A DNA stretch of 64,000 bases from Pirellula sp. SH-Sr6A (GCF_001610875.1 NZ_CP011272.1:3453988-3517987); one strand, 5' to 3'; positions 1 to 9,441 are shown, counted from the first letter of the stretch. The notes: generated by a model not told the origin, from the letters alone. Numbers and translations are program-made.

Positions 1-2
1 TT

Positions 3-230
3 GCAGAAACGGGAGTCATCAACGGAAATGCTTCCATCGATTTGGGAAAGGGATCGAACCAAGTGACGCACCTGGGAGTGATTGAAGGAAATCTTCGTGT
101 CGTCTCGAAGAACTCGGAAGATACCGTGATCATCGATGACACAGCCATCGTGGGTGGGCAAGTCATCGAGCAACTTGGGATGGAGTCAAAACGAGGTGGC
201 AAGGGTATCGGTCGATTCTTCTTCCGGTGA
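3..230 (+). CDS. C-terminal end of a beta-repeat (surface-type) protein, truncated by the window edge
   Basis: The frame is open from base 3 to a TGA ending at 230, giving the last 75 residues of a larger protein. The residues alternate hydrophobic and polar, with recurring G-N and G-V-I segments such as GVINGNASIDL and GVIEGNLRVV. This is the pattern of stacked beta-strand repeats in extracellular or beta-helix proteins. The end is basic and aromatic (RGGKGIGRFFFR). No catalytic motif is visible, and with the N-terminus missing the family cannot be named. Large secreted repeat proteins of this look are common in planctomycetes, so a surface role is inferred only. Confidence 0.6.
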   Translation, partial: AETGVINGNASIDLGKGSNQVTHLGVIEGNLRVVSKNSEDTVIIDDTAIVGGQVIEQLGMESKRGGKGIGRFFFR

Positions 231-264
231 GATGGGATAGCGCTTCGGTGACAAGATCACATCG

Positions 265-444
265 CTAGTCCAACTCGGTTTCCGCACCCTCCCGATCCTC
301 TTTGTGACAATCCACATTGCTAGCATGTCGCAACATTAGTGCACGCAGTTCCAGCATTCTCGACTGCTCGTTTGGAATCGCTTGAACGCTGGCGTTGCTC
401 TCGATCGCTTGGTGATTGTCTTCGGTATCGGAGGGGTATAACAT
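265..444 (-). CDS. Possible small hypothetical protein, 59 aa
   Basis: A short minus-strand frame lies in the otherwise empty stretch 231-543. The ATG at 444 is preceded by GAGG about 6 bases upstream, a fair ribosome binding site. The protein starts MLYPSDTEDNHQ and is polar and acidic at its end (KEDREGAETELD), with no recognisable domain. The same frame can be read from an ATG at 582, but that version would overlap the start of the plus-strand kinase gene. It may be a chance open frame. Apart from this the stretch shows nothing but the upstream region of the kinase. Confidence 0.25.
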   Translation of the reverse strand: MLYPSDTEDNHQAIESNASVQAIPNEQSRMLELRALMLRHASNVDCHKEDREGAETELD

Positions 445-543
445 AAGGACCTCGTGTTGGAATGACCTTGTCTTCGTCGCGATCACGTTATCGCTTCCCC
501 GATCGTTTGGCTCCCATGCCAACGATGCCGCTGAGAAGGAAAC

Positions 544-3087
544 ATGCGCAATCATCGCGGTCCATCGGTTGACGATTCGCATGCCGAATTAACGGCAGAA
601 CAGCAACAGCGGTTGATCTCCATTCTCGAAAACTGTTTGCAGCGACAACGCTTGCAAGGAGCTCCCTTTGCGAGCGAGACGGACCGCATCAAGCTTCTGG
701 AATCCAACGCGGACTTGGGCGACGCGCTGATCGATGCGTTGGATGGGTTGCTCTGGGTGGGTAAGCTCAGCCCCGAATCCTCTTGCCCTCCGTTTGCTTC
801 GCTTCAAATCCAAGGGTACGAACTCCTGGAGGAGATAGGCAGGGGTGGGATGGGAGTGGTCTATGCCGCCCGCAGGCTGGCCGATAGCAGCGAGGTGGCG
901 ATCAAGGTACTTCTGAGCGGTCAGAGACTCGCAAAGAACTTGGTAGAGCGATTTCACCGAGAGGCGAAAGCCGCCGCATCGGTTTGCCATCCCAGTATTG
1001 TTCCCGTTTACGAAACGAGCTCCCAAGGGGACTTGTGTTATTTCGCCATGAAGCGAATCCGAGGTGAGTCGCTGGCAAACTGGATCGCGCGGCGGCGAGG
1101 CATGGGTGCTCCGATTTCCTCGTTGGAATCCAAAAAGTATTTGGCTCGTGAGTTCGCACAAGTTGCGGATGGTCTGTATCGAGTCCATCAATCCGGAATA
1201 CTGCATCGAGATATCAAGCCTTCGAACCTCTTGCTCGATCTCCAAGAGCATTTATGGATACTCGACTTTGGACTCGCGTCGATCGCGGATAGCGAGACAC
1301 TGACCCGATCCGGCGATTTGATCGGAACGTTTCGATACATGAGTCCTGAGCAAGCGGCGGGGAGAAAGGAGCCCTTGGATTCTCGTACCGACATCTACTC
1401 ATTGGGACTAACGATTTACGAAGCATTCACGCTGACAAATCCATTTTCCAAATACGAAGGAGCAGCGTTGCTCAAGGCGATTCAATCGCCTGCGGTCGAA
1501 CCCCCACGAAGGTTTTGTCCGGACATACCCAAAGATTTAGAGACGATCATCCTTCGAGCGATTCGGCCAGATCGCAATGCTCGCTACTCCTCGGCGCGGG
1601 AGCTCGCGCTGGATTTGGAGAGATTCGCGAATGGTGAGTCGATCGAAGCTTTGCGCGTGACTTGGCGTGAACGAGCGAGTGCTGCATGCAAAAAGTACCC
1701 GGACCGCGTTTTGGCCGGTGTGTGCGCCATGGTCGTTGCGACGGGGGCGATGGGTGTGCACAGCGCGGTGGTTCAGCGTGAACGAGATCGGACTCGCACT
1801 CAGTGGGCGAGAGGAAATGAAAACTACGAGCAAGCGCGCGCGGCCGTCGACTCTTTGGGGTTTCGCGTCTCGGAACAGCTTGCCGCTCTCCCGGGAGCCG
1901 AGGCCTTGAGGCAAGAGGTTTTGCAGGAAACCTTGAAGTACTACGAGGCATTCATCACTCGGTCCAATCACGATCCGCTGCTTCAACGCGACGTTGCAGA
2001 AACGCGTTGGAAGATGGCCAATTTAATCGGCATGGCTGGGAGCAAAGAAGACGCTATCGAAGCGTTGGCATTGGCTGCTGACGAACTTCATCAAGCATGG
2101 ACCGAAACAGCGGACTCGAATTTACTGCTTCTCGCAATTCAATCCAAATGCGAACTGGCAGGGCTTTTAGGAGATCAAGGTAGACTCGTCGCAGCACAAA
2201 AGGAATTGGACTTGGCCAACGCTTGGGCGGAAGGAGTATCCCCTAGCATCGACAAAGCCTTCACCGAATCCCTTCTCTGGAACTCGATGGCGATCCTGGC
2301 TTACAAACGGGGGGATATGCGAGCCGCGAGCACCCATGCGCTCCGAGCGGTTGAGCGACTGGATATCGATCCGATCGCGAGTTCTACGACATCGCCGAAG
2401 GACATCAATCGATTCCAGCAGCGGATGCGTCACTCCATTGCCGATACTCTCCATAACCTCGGTTTCATTCTGGCCGAGCAAGGGTACATACAGGTCGCCG
2501 AGCGCGTTACAGCACGCTCTCTGGCGATGCGAACCGCGGCACCTTCCACGCCGCATAGTTCCGATGACTTGCGCCGTTTGGCGTTGTCGTACAACGGCCT
2601 CGCATCGCTCGCTTGGAAACAAGGCAATGTGGAAGAGGCGATTCGGATCTATTCCTTCAGTGCAGAGCTTTTAGAACAGGCCGTCGATCGGTTGCCAGGA
2701 TTGCTAGGCCCGAGGAGAGAGTTGGCAGTCACCTTGAACAACCTGGGAATGGCGCAGTCGAGCGCTCAGAGGTTGGATCTCGCATTGAAGACATTCCAAT
2801 CCGCCATCGGCATCGCAACGTCCCTCGCAGATACCGATTCAAGCAACGCGGAAGCTGCTAAGCATGCGGCTGGGATATGGAACAATATGGCGATGGTCCA
2901 GTTCCAATTGGGGGAAAAAAGGCAAGCTCTCGAATCGATGCAAAAAGCGGTCTATTACCAACAGTGCGTTGCGCGGACGGAGTCCGCCAGCGAACAAGAG
3001 AGCCAATTGCTAAAGCGATACGAATCGATGCGTGAATCCTGGGCGATCGAACAAGGGCCGCCTTATCTCGTGGAGACCAATGGATGA
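544..3087 (+). CDS. Transmembrane Ser/Thr protein kinase with C-terminal TPR region
   Basis: Hanks-type protein kinase of 847 residues, presumably membrane anchored. The glycine loop (IGRGGMGVVY) is at about residues 98-107, the ATP lysine is in VAIKVLL near 121, the catalytic loop is HRDIKPSN at 221-228 and the DFG triad is at 241-243, followed by GTFRYMSPEQ. All key residues of an active kinase are present. A hydrophobic segment near 385-405 separates the kinase from a roughly 430-residue tail with helical TPR-like repeats (for example LGFILAEQGYIQVAERV and LSYNGLASLAWKQGNVEEA), probably for protein contacts outside the membrane. The ATG has GAAGGA just upstream. The stop overlaps the next gene's start by 4 bases, so the two are probably translated together. 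The substrate is unknown. Confidence 0.95.
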   Translation: MRNHRGPSVDDSHAELTAEQQQRLISILENCLQRQRLQGAPFASETDRIKLLESNADLGDALIDALDGLLWVGKLSPESSCPPFASLQIQGYELLEEIGRGGMGVVYAARRLADSSEVAIKVLLSGQRLAKNLVERFHREAKAAASVCHPSIVPVYETSSQGDLCYFAMKRIRGESLANWIARRRGMGAPISSLESKKYLAREFAQVADGLYRVHQSGILHRDIKPSNLLLDLQEHLWILDFGLASIADSETLTRSGDLIGTFRYMSPEQAAGRKEPLDSRTDIYSLGLTIYEAFTLTNPFSKYEGAALLKAIQSPAVEPPRRFCPDIPKDLETIILRAIRPDRNARYSSARELALDLERFANGESIEALRVTWRERASAACKKYPDRVLAGVCAMVVATGAMGVHSAVVQRERDRTRTQWARGNENYEQARAAVDSLGFRVSEQLAALPGAEALRQEVLQETLKYYEAFITRSNHDPLLQRDVAETRWKMANLIGMAGSKEDAIEALALAADELHQAWTETADSNLLLLAIQSKCELAGLLGDQGRLVAAQKELDLANAWAEGVSPSIDKAFTESLLWNSMAILAYKRGDMRAASTHALRAVERLDIDPIASSTTSPKDINRFQQRMRHSIADTLHNLGFILAEQGYIQVAERVTARSLAMRTAAPSTPHSSDDLRRLALSYNGLASLAWKQGNVEEAIRIYSFSAELLEQAVDRLPGLLGPRRELAVTLNNLGMAQSSAQRLDLALKTFQSAIGIATSLADTDSSNAEAAKHAAGIWNNMAMVQFQLGEKRQALESMQKAVYYQQCVARTESASEQESQLLKRYESMRESWAIEQGPPYLVETNG

Positions 3088-4307
3088 GAGTGAAAAAGCG
3101 TACGTCGGTCGTGGAGTCGCTCGAGGTACGAAAGGTTCTTGCACAGGTCGATTGGGATTGGTCGTGCTTCGTAGACGAACGTAGACAAGAGTCCGACTCG
3201 TTTATCCTGGCATCGATCCTCGTTGAACAAAATTCGAAATTTACGTGTGTCGCAAAGGACAGCACGGCGGCGGGCCAGAGGCAACCAACGCAGGCACCAC
3301 GCGGTTTGGCGGGAGAGGGAGAAGGAGGCAATAGTGATGTACCAAGCGGAGTCACCAATCCTTCCGGTGGTGGAATTCCCTCTCAACCAACACCAGGAGA
3401 GCAGGCACCGACGTTGGTGACGGCAAGGCAGATACCTTCGATTCAAGAAGCACCTGCCTCACCGAATGCAACCGTCGCTCGACTCGAGCCGCTTCCCGAA
3501 AGCCGGGCTCCATCGGTCAATCCCGTGACACAAACCGATCGACTTGGAGTTTCCAGTGAGAACCAGTCTCTTGTCGCACCGATTGTTTCGCTAGGCCGGC
3601 AGTGGGGACAGGAAGATCGAACGGCCCTGAATGGAATGGCGACATGGGGGATTGGTAGCAACTCGCCATTCGAATTCTATCGAGGGTCGATACCTCCGCG
3701 AACCTTAACGATGGACCCGTACGCGGCGGTCGATCGTCTCATGTCCGACTCGTCAGAGGATGACCACTGGTGGAGCGACCAAAGGGAATGGTTCGAGGAA
3801 AGGGATAGAAAGGCGACGACACAATTACGGGGAAGCTTGCTAATGCTATCTGTCCGCACCATCCCATCGAGTCCAAGGAAAGAGACGCCGTGGGAATCGG
3901 CCTTCTTTAACCCTCTCCCGATCCCCTCTGGAATGGTACATCTCGAAGTGGGTCAACTCGACCACGCCGTCATCGAGGGTGTTCCCGCGTTGACGAATCT
4001 GGCGGCATTGCAATCTTCTCCCTTTGGGTTGCTTCAATGGTTCGCTGGCGGAGAGAACAATGCGAATAGGGATAACGCGGAGCGAGCGTCATTCGATCGC
4101 ACGGACATGGAGATCCCGTCATCGAGTGTGAAAGAAAGCACTGTGGATGTGTTATGGATGATCCTCGTCGGCGTTTTCCTTTCCGAGCGAGCGAGACGAG
4201 CGGCTAAGCAGCCGGTCGATGGACCGCTTCGGTGCATCTCGGATGTTGCAAACCCGCGCACTTGGAGGTTGGGGAGGCGGTCTCTCGCCAAGGTACCATG
4301 GCGCTAA
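3084..4307 (+). CDS. Secreted protein with LEPR-XLL-like N-terminus, function unknown
   Basis: A 407-residue protein whose N-terminus (VESLEVRKVLAQ, residues 9-20) resembles the LEPR-XLL motif found at the start of many planctomycete exported proteins. The rest is low in recognisable domains: a Pro/Gly/Ser-rich linker at about 70-110, an acidic Trp-rich stretch (SSEDDHWWSDQREWFEERD) near 215-235, and a hydrophobic segment near the C-terminus (VDVLWMILVGVFL) followed by basic residues. That end could be a membrane anchor. Its ATG overlaps the kinase stop (ATGA), so it is translationally coupled to the transmembrane kinase and may be its partner or substrate; this is inference from position only. 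Confidence 0.8.
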   Translation: MRVKKRTSVVESLEVRKVLAQVDWDWSCFVDERRQESDSFILASILVEQNSKFTCVAKDSTAAGQRQPTQAPRGLAGEGEGGNSDVPSGVTNPSGGGIPSQPTPGEQAPTLVTARQIPSIQEAPASPNATVARLEPLPESRAPSVNPVTQTDRLGVSSENQSLVAPIVSLGRQWGQEDRTALNGMATWGIGSNSPFEFYRGSIPPRTLTMDPYAAVDRLMSDSSEDDHWWSDQREWFEERDRKATTQLRGSLLMLSVRTIPSSPRKETPWESAFFNPLPIPSGMVHLEVGQLDHAVIEGVPALTNLAALQSSPFGLLQWFAGGENNANRDNAERASFDRTDMEIPSSSVKESTVDVLWMILVGVFLSERARRAAKQPVDGPLRCISDVANPRTWRLGRRSLAKVPWR

Positions 4308-4407
4308 GATGGGAAGGGAGAGCGATAGAGATAGAGGTTCTTAGTTATCGGCTGCACCGTTGAGGGGGGCGAGTAACTATGTGGCTGCCTTCCAAACAAA
4401 TGGGGGA

Positions 4408-5406
4408 TTAGGCAGCGTGGTGGCGCGGTGGTTCGGTTCGTCTAGGGAGTTGGCGACCCATTTGAGGAGCCGGTGTCGCGTGGGGAACCGGTGTCGCAGT
4501 AGATTCGGAGAGGGGTGCTAGGTGAACATCCAGTTGCGGGAAAGCGATGACGATCCCGTCGCTATCGAGGTGTTTCTTCACGGAGTAGACCACTCGATCT
4601 CGCACGTTGGCGAACTCTTTGGTGGGAGCCCAAACGCGAACAATCCAATCGACGGAACTGGCTCCGAGTGCGGTCAATTGGACTTGGCTCTTCCGCTCTT
4701 CGTTTTCGATAATCACATCGTGGACGCTTTCGACGGCACGCCACAGGGCGGCTCGGGTCGCGTCCATATCCGCGGAATAGGCGACCCCCACGGGCACTTC
4801 GATGCGACGTTCGGGGTGGTAGGTCACATTTTCGATCGTGGAACCTGCGATGGAGCTGTTGGGAATGATCAGCCGACGGTTGTCCGGCGTGTCGACTGCG
4901 GTGGTGAACAGATCGATTTCGTGAACGCGGGCTGTGATGCCGCCGGCGACGACCATGTCACCGACTTTGAAAGGTCGAAAGACCATCAGCAGGACACCCG
5001 ATGCAAAGTTGGAGAGTGTTCCTTGAAAAGCTAAGCCTACAGCGAATCCGACGGCCCCTAAGACTGCGGCAAAACTGGTGGAGCGAAGGCCGAAGTGGTG
5101 GAGGGTAAAGATGAGCCCGGCCCCGAGAAGCCCTCGATAGATAAGTTTCTCAACGAAACGACCCAGAGTCTCGTCCACCCTCCGGTAAATGGGTGACGAG
5201 ATCGCTTTGGACGCGTAACGAGCTCCGAAGTAGAAAGCGACGAGGATACCGAGTGCTTGAGCAGCCGGCATCAGTGACTTTTCTCCTAATGCAAGAAGCT
5301 CCGAGAAGTCTCCCTGCAGGAGCTTTTGAGCCGAGAGTTGAAGCTGATCCCACATTCTCACCGTTTGATCGCTGATTTCTTGCTGACTGACAATCTCGTT
5401 ACTCAT
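4408..5406 (-). CDS. MscS-family mechanosensitive ion channel
   Basis: Small-conductance mechanosensitive channel type, 332 residues from the ATG at 5406 (MSNEIVSQQE). Transmembrane helices precede the characteristic pore helix and beta domain: AAVLGAVGFAVGLAFQGTLSNFASGVL followed by FRPFKVGDMVVAGGITARVHEIDLFTT, an arrangement typical of MscS TM3 and the cytoplasmic vestibule. The C-terminal tail is Pro/Thr/His-rich. The reading frame stays open up to 5565 with further ATGs at 5448 and 5565, but those upstream residues are basic and would overlap the divergent antiporter gene's leader, so 5406 is preferred. None of the starts has a strong ribosome binding site. Role: release of solutes at hypo-osmotic shock. 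Confidence 0.92.
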   Translation of the reverse strand: MSNEIVSQQEISDQTVRMWDQLQLSAQKLLQGDFSELLALGEKSLMPAAQALGILVAFYFGARYASKAISSPIYRRVDETLGRFVEKLIYRGLLGAGLIFTLHHFGLRSTSFAAVLGAVGFAVGLAFQGTLSNFASGVLLMVFRPFKVGDMVVAGGITARVHEIDLFTTAVDTPDNRRLIIPNSSIAGSTIENVTYHPERRIEVPVGVAYSADMDATRAALWRAVESVHDVIIENEERKSQVQLTALGASSVDWIVRVWAPTKEFANVRDRVVYSVKKHLDSDGIVIAFPQLDVHLAPLSESTATPVPHATPAPQMGRQLPRRTEPPRHHAA

Positions 5407-5592
5407 AGTCGGAACAGTTCGAATGCTTGCAAAAAGGGTTGGCGCCATGATGGGTAGGAAGATGCCTCGCCATGGAATTCCTGTAATAGCAAAAAACGTA
5501 CGAACGATTGAAGAGCGTTTGCCGTAGTGGATCCCAACCCTGGGGGGCGATCTTCCAGATACCACGATTCACCCAGCGGGAGTTATGTCAGC

Positions 5593-6543
5593 ATGGACTT
5601 GATGATTGCGTTAGCCATCTTTGTCGTATCGGTTGGACTGCTCATCGCGTCGGCAAAATTCTTTACCGGGGCAGCGGAGACGTTGGGGTATCGTTTCGGC
5701 TTATCGTCGTTCGTTGTTGGGGTCGTGATCGTGTCGGTCGGGACCTCCCTTCCTGAGCTCATTTCAGCGATTCTGTCGGTCCGGTCAGGAAGTTCCGAGA
5801 TCGTACCCGGGAACATCATCGGCTCCTCACTTTCCAACATTTTGTTTGTATTAGGTCTGACCGTGGTGCTCTCCCAGAGCCGTATCGATTTGGGAGCACA
5901 ATACATCTACATCGATTTGAATTACTTGGCTGGGGCCGCTTTGATGGTGATCGTGACGATGTTTGATGGAGTGGTAAATATCTCGGAGGCGGTCATTGGG
6001 TTGCTTGCCTATGGTGCCTACGTCTTTTACTTGCTCCGAGCGGGCAATGCCAACGCCGCTTCCGATGCCTTGCCGCACCCTCCGGAAACATCGCGTTCGC
6101 TGGGGTGGGCGGTGGGGGTTTTGATCGTAAGCGGAGTGGTGATCTTTTTTAGCGCAAATCAAACGGTGGATTCCTTGGGGAAGATTGCGGAATCCTTAGG
6201 TGTGAGCAAGGCGATTGTATCGGTGACCTTATTGTCGATCGGTACTACTTTACCGGAATGCGTGGTGAGCGTCTCGGCTGCTCGAGCCGGCAAGGCGGGG
6301 CTGGCCGTCGGCAACGTGCTCGGATCCTGCATCTTCAACGCGTTGATGATTCCTGGTGTTGCCAGCTTGTTCGGTTCCTTGTCCGTTCCTTCGGAATTGC
6401 TCCATTTCTCTCTCCCTTTCTACGCAGCGGTCATCCTCTTCTTCTATCTTCTTACTCAAGACAAGAAGATTTCTCCATTCGAAGGGGCTTTGCTCCTTTT
6501 GATCTACGCGCTCTTTATGGGGAAGGTTGCGAATCTGTTGTAG
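5593..6543 (+). CDS. Calcium/sodium antiporter (CaCA family, YrbG-like)
   Basis: Polytopic inner-membrane exchanger of 316 residues from the ATG at 5593. It carries the two inverted alpha repeats of the Ca2+:cation antiporter family: VGTSLPELISAILSVRSGSS followed by GNIIGSSLSNILFVLGL, and IGTTLPECVVSVSAARAGKA followed by GNVLGSCIFNALMIPG. The acidic residues (Glu in SLPEL and TLPEC) that coordinate the cation are kept. About ten hydrophobic segments are visible. The gene is divergent from the mscS gene with a short shared leader. The frame is open from a GTG at 5527, but those residues are polar and unlike the family's N-terminus. The exchanged ion pair is inferred from the family, not proven. 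Confidence 0.94.
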   Translation: MDLMIALAIFVVSVGLLIASAKFFTGAAETLGYRFGLSSFVVGVVIVSVGTSLPELISAILSVRSGSSEIVPGNIIGSSLSNILFVLGLTVVLSQSRIDLGAQYIYIDLNYLAGAALMVIVTMFDGVVNISEAVIGLLAYGAYVFYLLRAGNANAASDALPHPPETSRSLGWAVGVLIVSGVVIFFSANQTVDSLGKIAESLGVSKAIVSVTLLSIGTTLPECVVSVSAARAGKAGLAVGNVLGSCIFNALMIPGVASLFGSLSVPSELLHFSLPFYAAVILFFYLLTQDKKISPFEGALLLLIYALFMGKVANLL

Positions 6544-6582
6544 GCGCTGCGACCCAATGGTGAACATCCGAGATGGAAAAGA

Positions 6583-7383
6583 TCATCGTTCGATGAGAAC
6601 ACCGCGCGCGATCAAGTCTTGCCGCGTCACGTTTTCACCCCCTTGGATGGTGATCAGGGCGCGAAGTTCAGGCTCGGTGATACGAGTGGTCATGAAGAAG
6701 ACAGCCAGATCTGCGAAGCAGACGTTTGCGCCGGATGGATGAAAGCTCGATATGGAGGGTTTGGTCTCCGAATTGACTCTGAAGTCCATGGTCGTCACGT
6801 GGAGATCGCGAGGCTCTGTCCAGTCGGGCGTGCAATCGATGGACTCCACGAGGAGCAGTGTATTCTCTAGGCCATCTGTGATATCGGAAAACTTGGTGGA
6901 TGCCGATTCCGGGAATACGGTTCCTTCTCCGGTAATGACGACATAGTTCACCCCGGTTGGGCTCGTGCATGCGGGACACTTAAAGCACCAAGGAATGCGA
7001 TCTACGGATCTCGTGATTACTCCTCCCCCTTTACCTGCGGCTGTCGTGATGGGGGTTCCGTCCAGCAATCGCAAGTTCGTTTTGGAATCCCATGCTTGCG
7101 AAACATCGTAGAGCTGAGGGGCCTGCTCCATAAAGGTTGGATAAAGATGCGATCTCCAGCTACGCCACAATTTGCCTTCCTTGGAGGTCTCGATGGCTAT
7201 CGGCAATCGCCGGTAGGCGGATTCGTAGTTCCAAAAGGCGAGGCCAATCTGTTTGACATAGTTCATGCACTGCATTTTCATGGCAGCGTTTTGAGCCGAT
7301 CGTACCGCTGGATAGATCAAACCGCAGAGGACTGCAACGAGCGATGTCACAACAAACAGAGATCGAGTACTGAAAGTTTTCAT
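6583..7383 (-). CDS. DUF1559-type pseudopilin-like protein, divergent
   Basis: A 266-residue protein (ATG at 7383, MKTFSTRSLFVVTSLV). After a hydrophobic N-terminal helix it reads AVRSAQNAAMKMQCMNYVKQIG, which matches the DUF1559 core seen after the pilin-like helix in planctomycetes. Two features are degenerate. The prepilin cleavage motif (normally FTLVELLVV) is replaced by FSTRSLFVV, so processing by prepilin peptidase is doubtful. The C-terminal H-x9-DG box reads HPSGANVCFADLAV, with Leu instead of Gly. The family is highly paralogous and of unknown function, usually thought to sit at the cell envelope. It is flanked by convergent and same-strand single genes, so no operon role is evident. 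Confidence 0.85.
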   Translation of the reverse strand: MKTFSTRSLFVVTSLVAVLCGLIYPAVRSAQNAAMKMQCMNYVKQIGLAFWNYESAYRRLPIAIETSKEGKLWRSWRSHLYPTFMEQAPQLYDVSQAWDSKTNLRLLDGTPITTAAGKGGGVITRSVDRIPWCFKCPACTSPTGVNYVVITGEGTVFPESASTKFSDITDGLENTLLLVESIDCTPDWTEPRDLHVTTMDFRVNSETKPSISSFHPSGANVCFADLAVFFMTTRITEPELRALITIQGGENVTRQDLIARGVLIER

Positions 7384-7549
7384 CCTGTTGACTCGCAATA
7401 TAGGCAACCAGCGCGGGGTGCAATTCTATTGGCTCTCGATTGTAGTCGAGCGGAGGAATCGCGGTGGGATCTGCAGCTCATTGCCGAACGGCTCGAAGCG
7501 GTTCGGTGCGATCCAAGAGTGGGCAAGCCCAGGGCGGAGAGGGCGAGGG

Positions 7550-7819
7550 CTAGGCGGCAATGGATTGCGAAGGTGGGGCGAGAAATGCGGCGAGCGGGCA
7601 ACTGAACTCCACCGTCCCCGTTGGTCCGTAAAGCTTGACCTGTTTCTCTTCGGCAAAGTAGACGACGCAAAATCCTTCCAGGGCGAACCTTCGCCCGCAG
7701 TACATGCCATCGCGGATCAACGTTGTCTCGAGCATGATTGCATCGTGCGGGATCGTCACTTTCGATGCGACGTATTCACGGAACGTTTGTCGGATCTTGT
7801 CAGCAGGGTGGTTCAGCAT
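7550..7819 (-). CDS. Small hypothetical protein, 89 aa
   Basis: I do not recognise the family. The 89-residue product (MLNHPADKIRQTFREYVASK) has a compact mix of helix then beta strands (RFALEGFCVVYFAEEKQVKLYG and GTVEFSCPL), is soluble, and has no signal peptide. The alternating hydrophobic strands in the second half suggest a small alpha/beta fold. It lies 166 bases upstream of the DUF1559 gene on the same strand. The region 7820-8055 on its other side holds no gene I can support. Confidence 0.65.
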   Translation of the reverse strand: MLNHPADKIRQTFREYVASKVTIPHDAIMLETTLIRDGMYCGRRFALEGFCVVYFAEEKQVKLYGPTGTVEFSCPLAAFLAPPSQSIAA

Positions 7820-8055
7820 GCGATGAATGCTAGCGTTCTCAGAAAGGGTTGAAATACATCCGGAGTATCGGCTGGGGACCTTTCCTCATTTACCTATTCT
7901 TCGGAGTTGCGAAACCTTTTCGGATTGGGCGGTCTTTGACTCAGTTTTCGCGGATTGGATTCCGATGGTATCGGTGAAGGTATCGACTTTTCCGCCTTGG
8001 CGAACTGGCTAGACGGGAAGGCAGAGAGAGAACTCGAGCCGAAGGTTTTACCAGC

Positions 8056-8982
8056 GTGATTGGATACGGAACATCTGTCGCTTGCGAATCAAGGGCCGCG
8101 GAACTGCGAGGCTCGACACGCTTCACGCACACCTGGCTTCCAGCCCGAGAAGCACCTTGGGCGGCCCTGACGATCGTCCATGGATTCGGTGACCATGGTG
8201 AACGATTCGCGGGCATGGGGACTTCGTTGGCCGCCATGGGGGTCGCCTTGACGGCGGTCGATCTGATCGGCCATGGTCGCAGTCCGGGTCGGCGGGGATG
8301 CATCACATCGTATGAGCAACTGCTGGACGATGTGGAGGCGAGCGCGGAGTACACTCGGGGGTTGGTCGGTAACATTCCCAGCTTCCTCTTCGGTCAGAGC
8401 ATGGGGGGGAATCTGGTGCTCAATCTGGCATTGCGGCGGCCGGCTTTCTGCGAGAGCATTCGAGGCATCGTGGCGGGTTCGCCGATGCTCAGGCCTGCGA
8501 CGATGCCCAAAGAACGATTCATGGACGCGGGTCGATGGCTGGCTAAACGGGTCCCGAATTGGCGCATCAAAGCGCCGGTACAGGTCGACAAGCTCAGTCA
8601 CGATCGACGCGCCCAGGACGCTTATTTGCGCGATCGTTATGTCCACCGTGCGATGTCCCTGCGACTCGCCATCAATTTGATCGATAGCGGTGTTTGGGCA
8701 TTGGAAAACGCGAGTTCGTTGCGGGTTCCGACCCTGCTCATGCATGGCTCCGAGGATACCCTCACCAGCCCGCAGGCGAGCGCGGAGTTCGCAGCGGCAG
8801 CTCCCGGTTTTGCCAGGCTCAAGATCTGGATGGGATGTCGCCACGACCTGCACGACGATCTCCAACGAGAACGGTTCTTTGCCTATGTCGCGGACTGGAT
8901 GAAGCGGCAGTGCGTTATGGCCTTTTCGATTCCTCAGCATGCCCGAGCAACCTCCATAGTCAATCACCATCCAAGCGAATAG
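8056..8982 (+). CDS. Alpha/beta hydrolase (monoacylglycerol lipase / lysophospholipase type)
   Basis: Serine hydrolase of 308 residues of the S33-like Hydrolase_4 group. Visible motifs are the oxyanion HGFGDHGER, the nucleophile elbow FGQSMGGNL (Ser in GQSMG), the acid in LLMHGSEDTL and the catalytic His in GCRHDLHDD. These match monoacylglycerol lipases and lysophospholipases, so the likely reaction is ester hydrolysis of a lipid in the cytosol. The start is a GTG at 8056 with GAAGG about 12 bases upstream. The next two genes follow on the same strand (CaMKII-association protein, then NAD synthetase), but 66 bases or more separate them, so co-transcription is only possible. The substrate is not deducible. 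Confidence 0.9.
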   Translation: MIGYGTSVACESRAAELRGSTRFTHTWLPAREAPWAALTIVHGFGDHGERFAGMGTSLAAMGVALTAVDLIGHGRSPGRRGCITSYEQLLDDVEASAEYTRGLVGNIPSFLFGQSMGGNLVLNLALRRPAFCESIRGIVAGSPMLRPATMPKERFMDAGRWLAKRVPNWRIKAPVQVDKLSHDRRAQDAYLRDRYVHRAMSLRLAINLIDSGVWALENASSLRVPTLLMHGSEDTLTSPQASAEFAAAAPGFARLKIWMGCRHDLHDDLQRERFFAYVADWMKRQCVMAFSIPQHARATSIVNHHPSE

Positions 8983-9048
8983 GATAGTGGCGTCGGCGGA
9001 TGGTCGATGAAGACTGAAACCCCATTTCTTGAACAAGGCTGATTGCAG

Positions 9049-9441
9049 ATGTCTTTGGAATCCGATCGCGATGCGATTCTCTCTCGTACCCAACAACTAT
9101 TGGTCGCTATCACCGCCGGGGATTGGGATGCTTACGCGGAAATCTGCGACCCGACCCTTACATGCTTTGAACCAGAAGCCCTCGGCAATCTCGTCGACGG
9201 ATTGGATTTCCACCGCTATTACTTCAATCTTCCCGGTGGAGGCGCACCGAGCGCCGTCCAGTCCACCATGATCGGTCCTCATATTCGAATCATCGGCGAC
9301 GTAGGGATCATCGCTTACGTGCGTTTGACGCAAAAGTTGGTCGACGGGAAACCGGTAACGACTGCGATGGAAGAGACTCGCGTTTGGCATCGTCAGAACG
9401 GCAAATGGAAGCACGTGCATTTCCATCGTTCCCCCGCATAA
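9049..9441 (+). CDS. CaMKII association-domain (NTF2-like) protein
   Basis: A 130-residue protein from the ATG at 9049. The sequence LLVAITAGDWDAYAEICDPTLTCFEPEA, followed by a FHRYYF segment and a C-terminal ETRVWHRQNGKWKHVHFHRS, matches the association domain of calcium/calmodulin-dependent kinase II, a cone-shaped NTF2-like fold that forms oligomers. Bacterial stand-alone versions have no assigned reaction; some NTF2-like relatives bind small ligands. It ends 12 bases before the NAD synthetase gene, so the two are probably co-transcribed. Whether the pair has a functional link is unknown. Confidence 0.88.
   Translation: MSLESDRDAILSRTQQLLVAITAGDWDAYAEICDPTLTCFEPEALGNLVDGLDFHRYYFNLPGGGAPSAVQSTMIGPHIRIIGDVGIIAYVRLTQKLVDGKPVTTAMEETRVWHRQNGKWKHVHFHRSPA

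Noticed and set aside
265-582. 105-residue minus-strand frame from the ATG at 582
   Set aside because: It overlaps the well-supported kinase start by 39 bases; only the shorter 59-residue version from 444 was kept, at low confidence.
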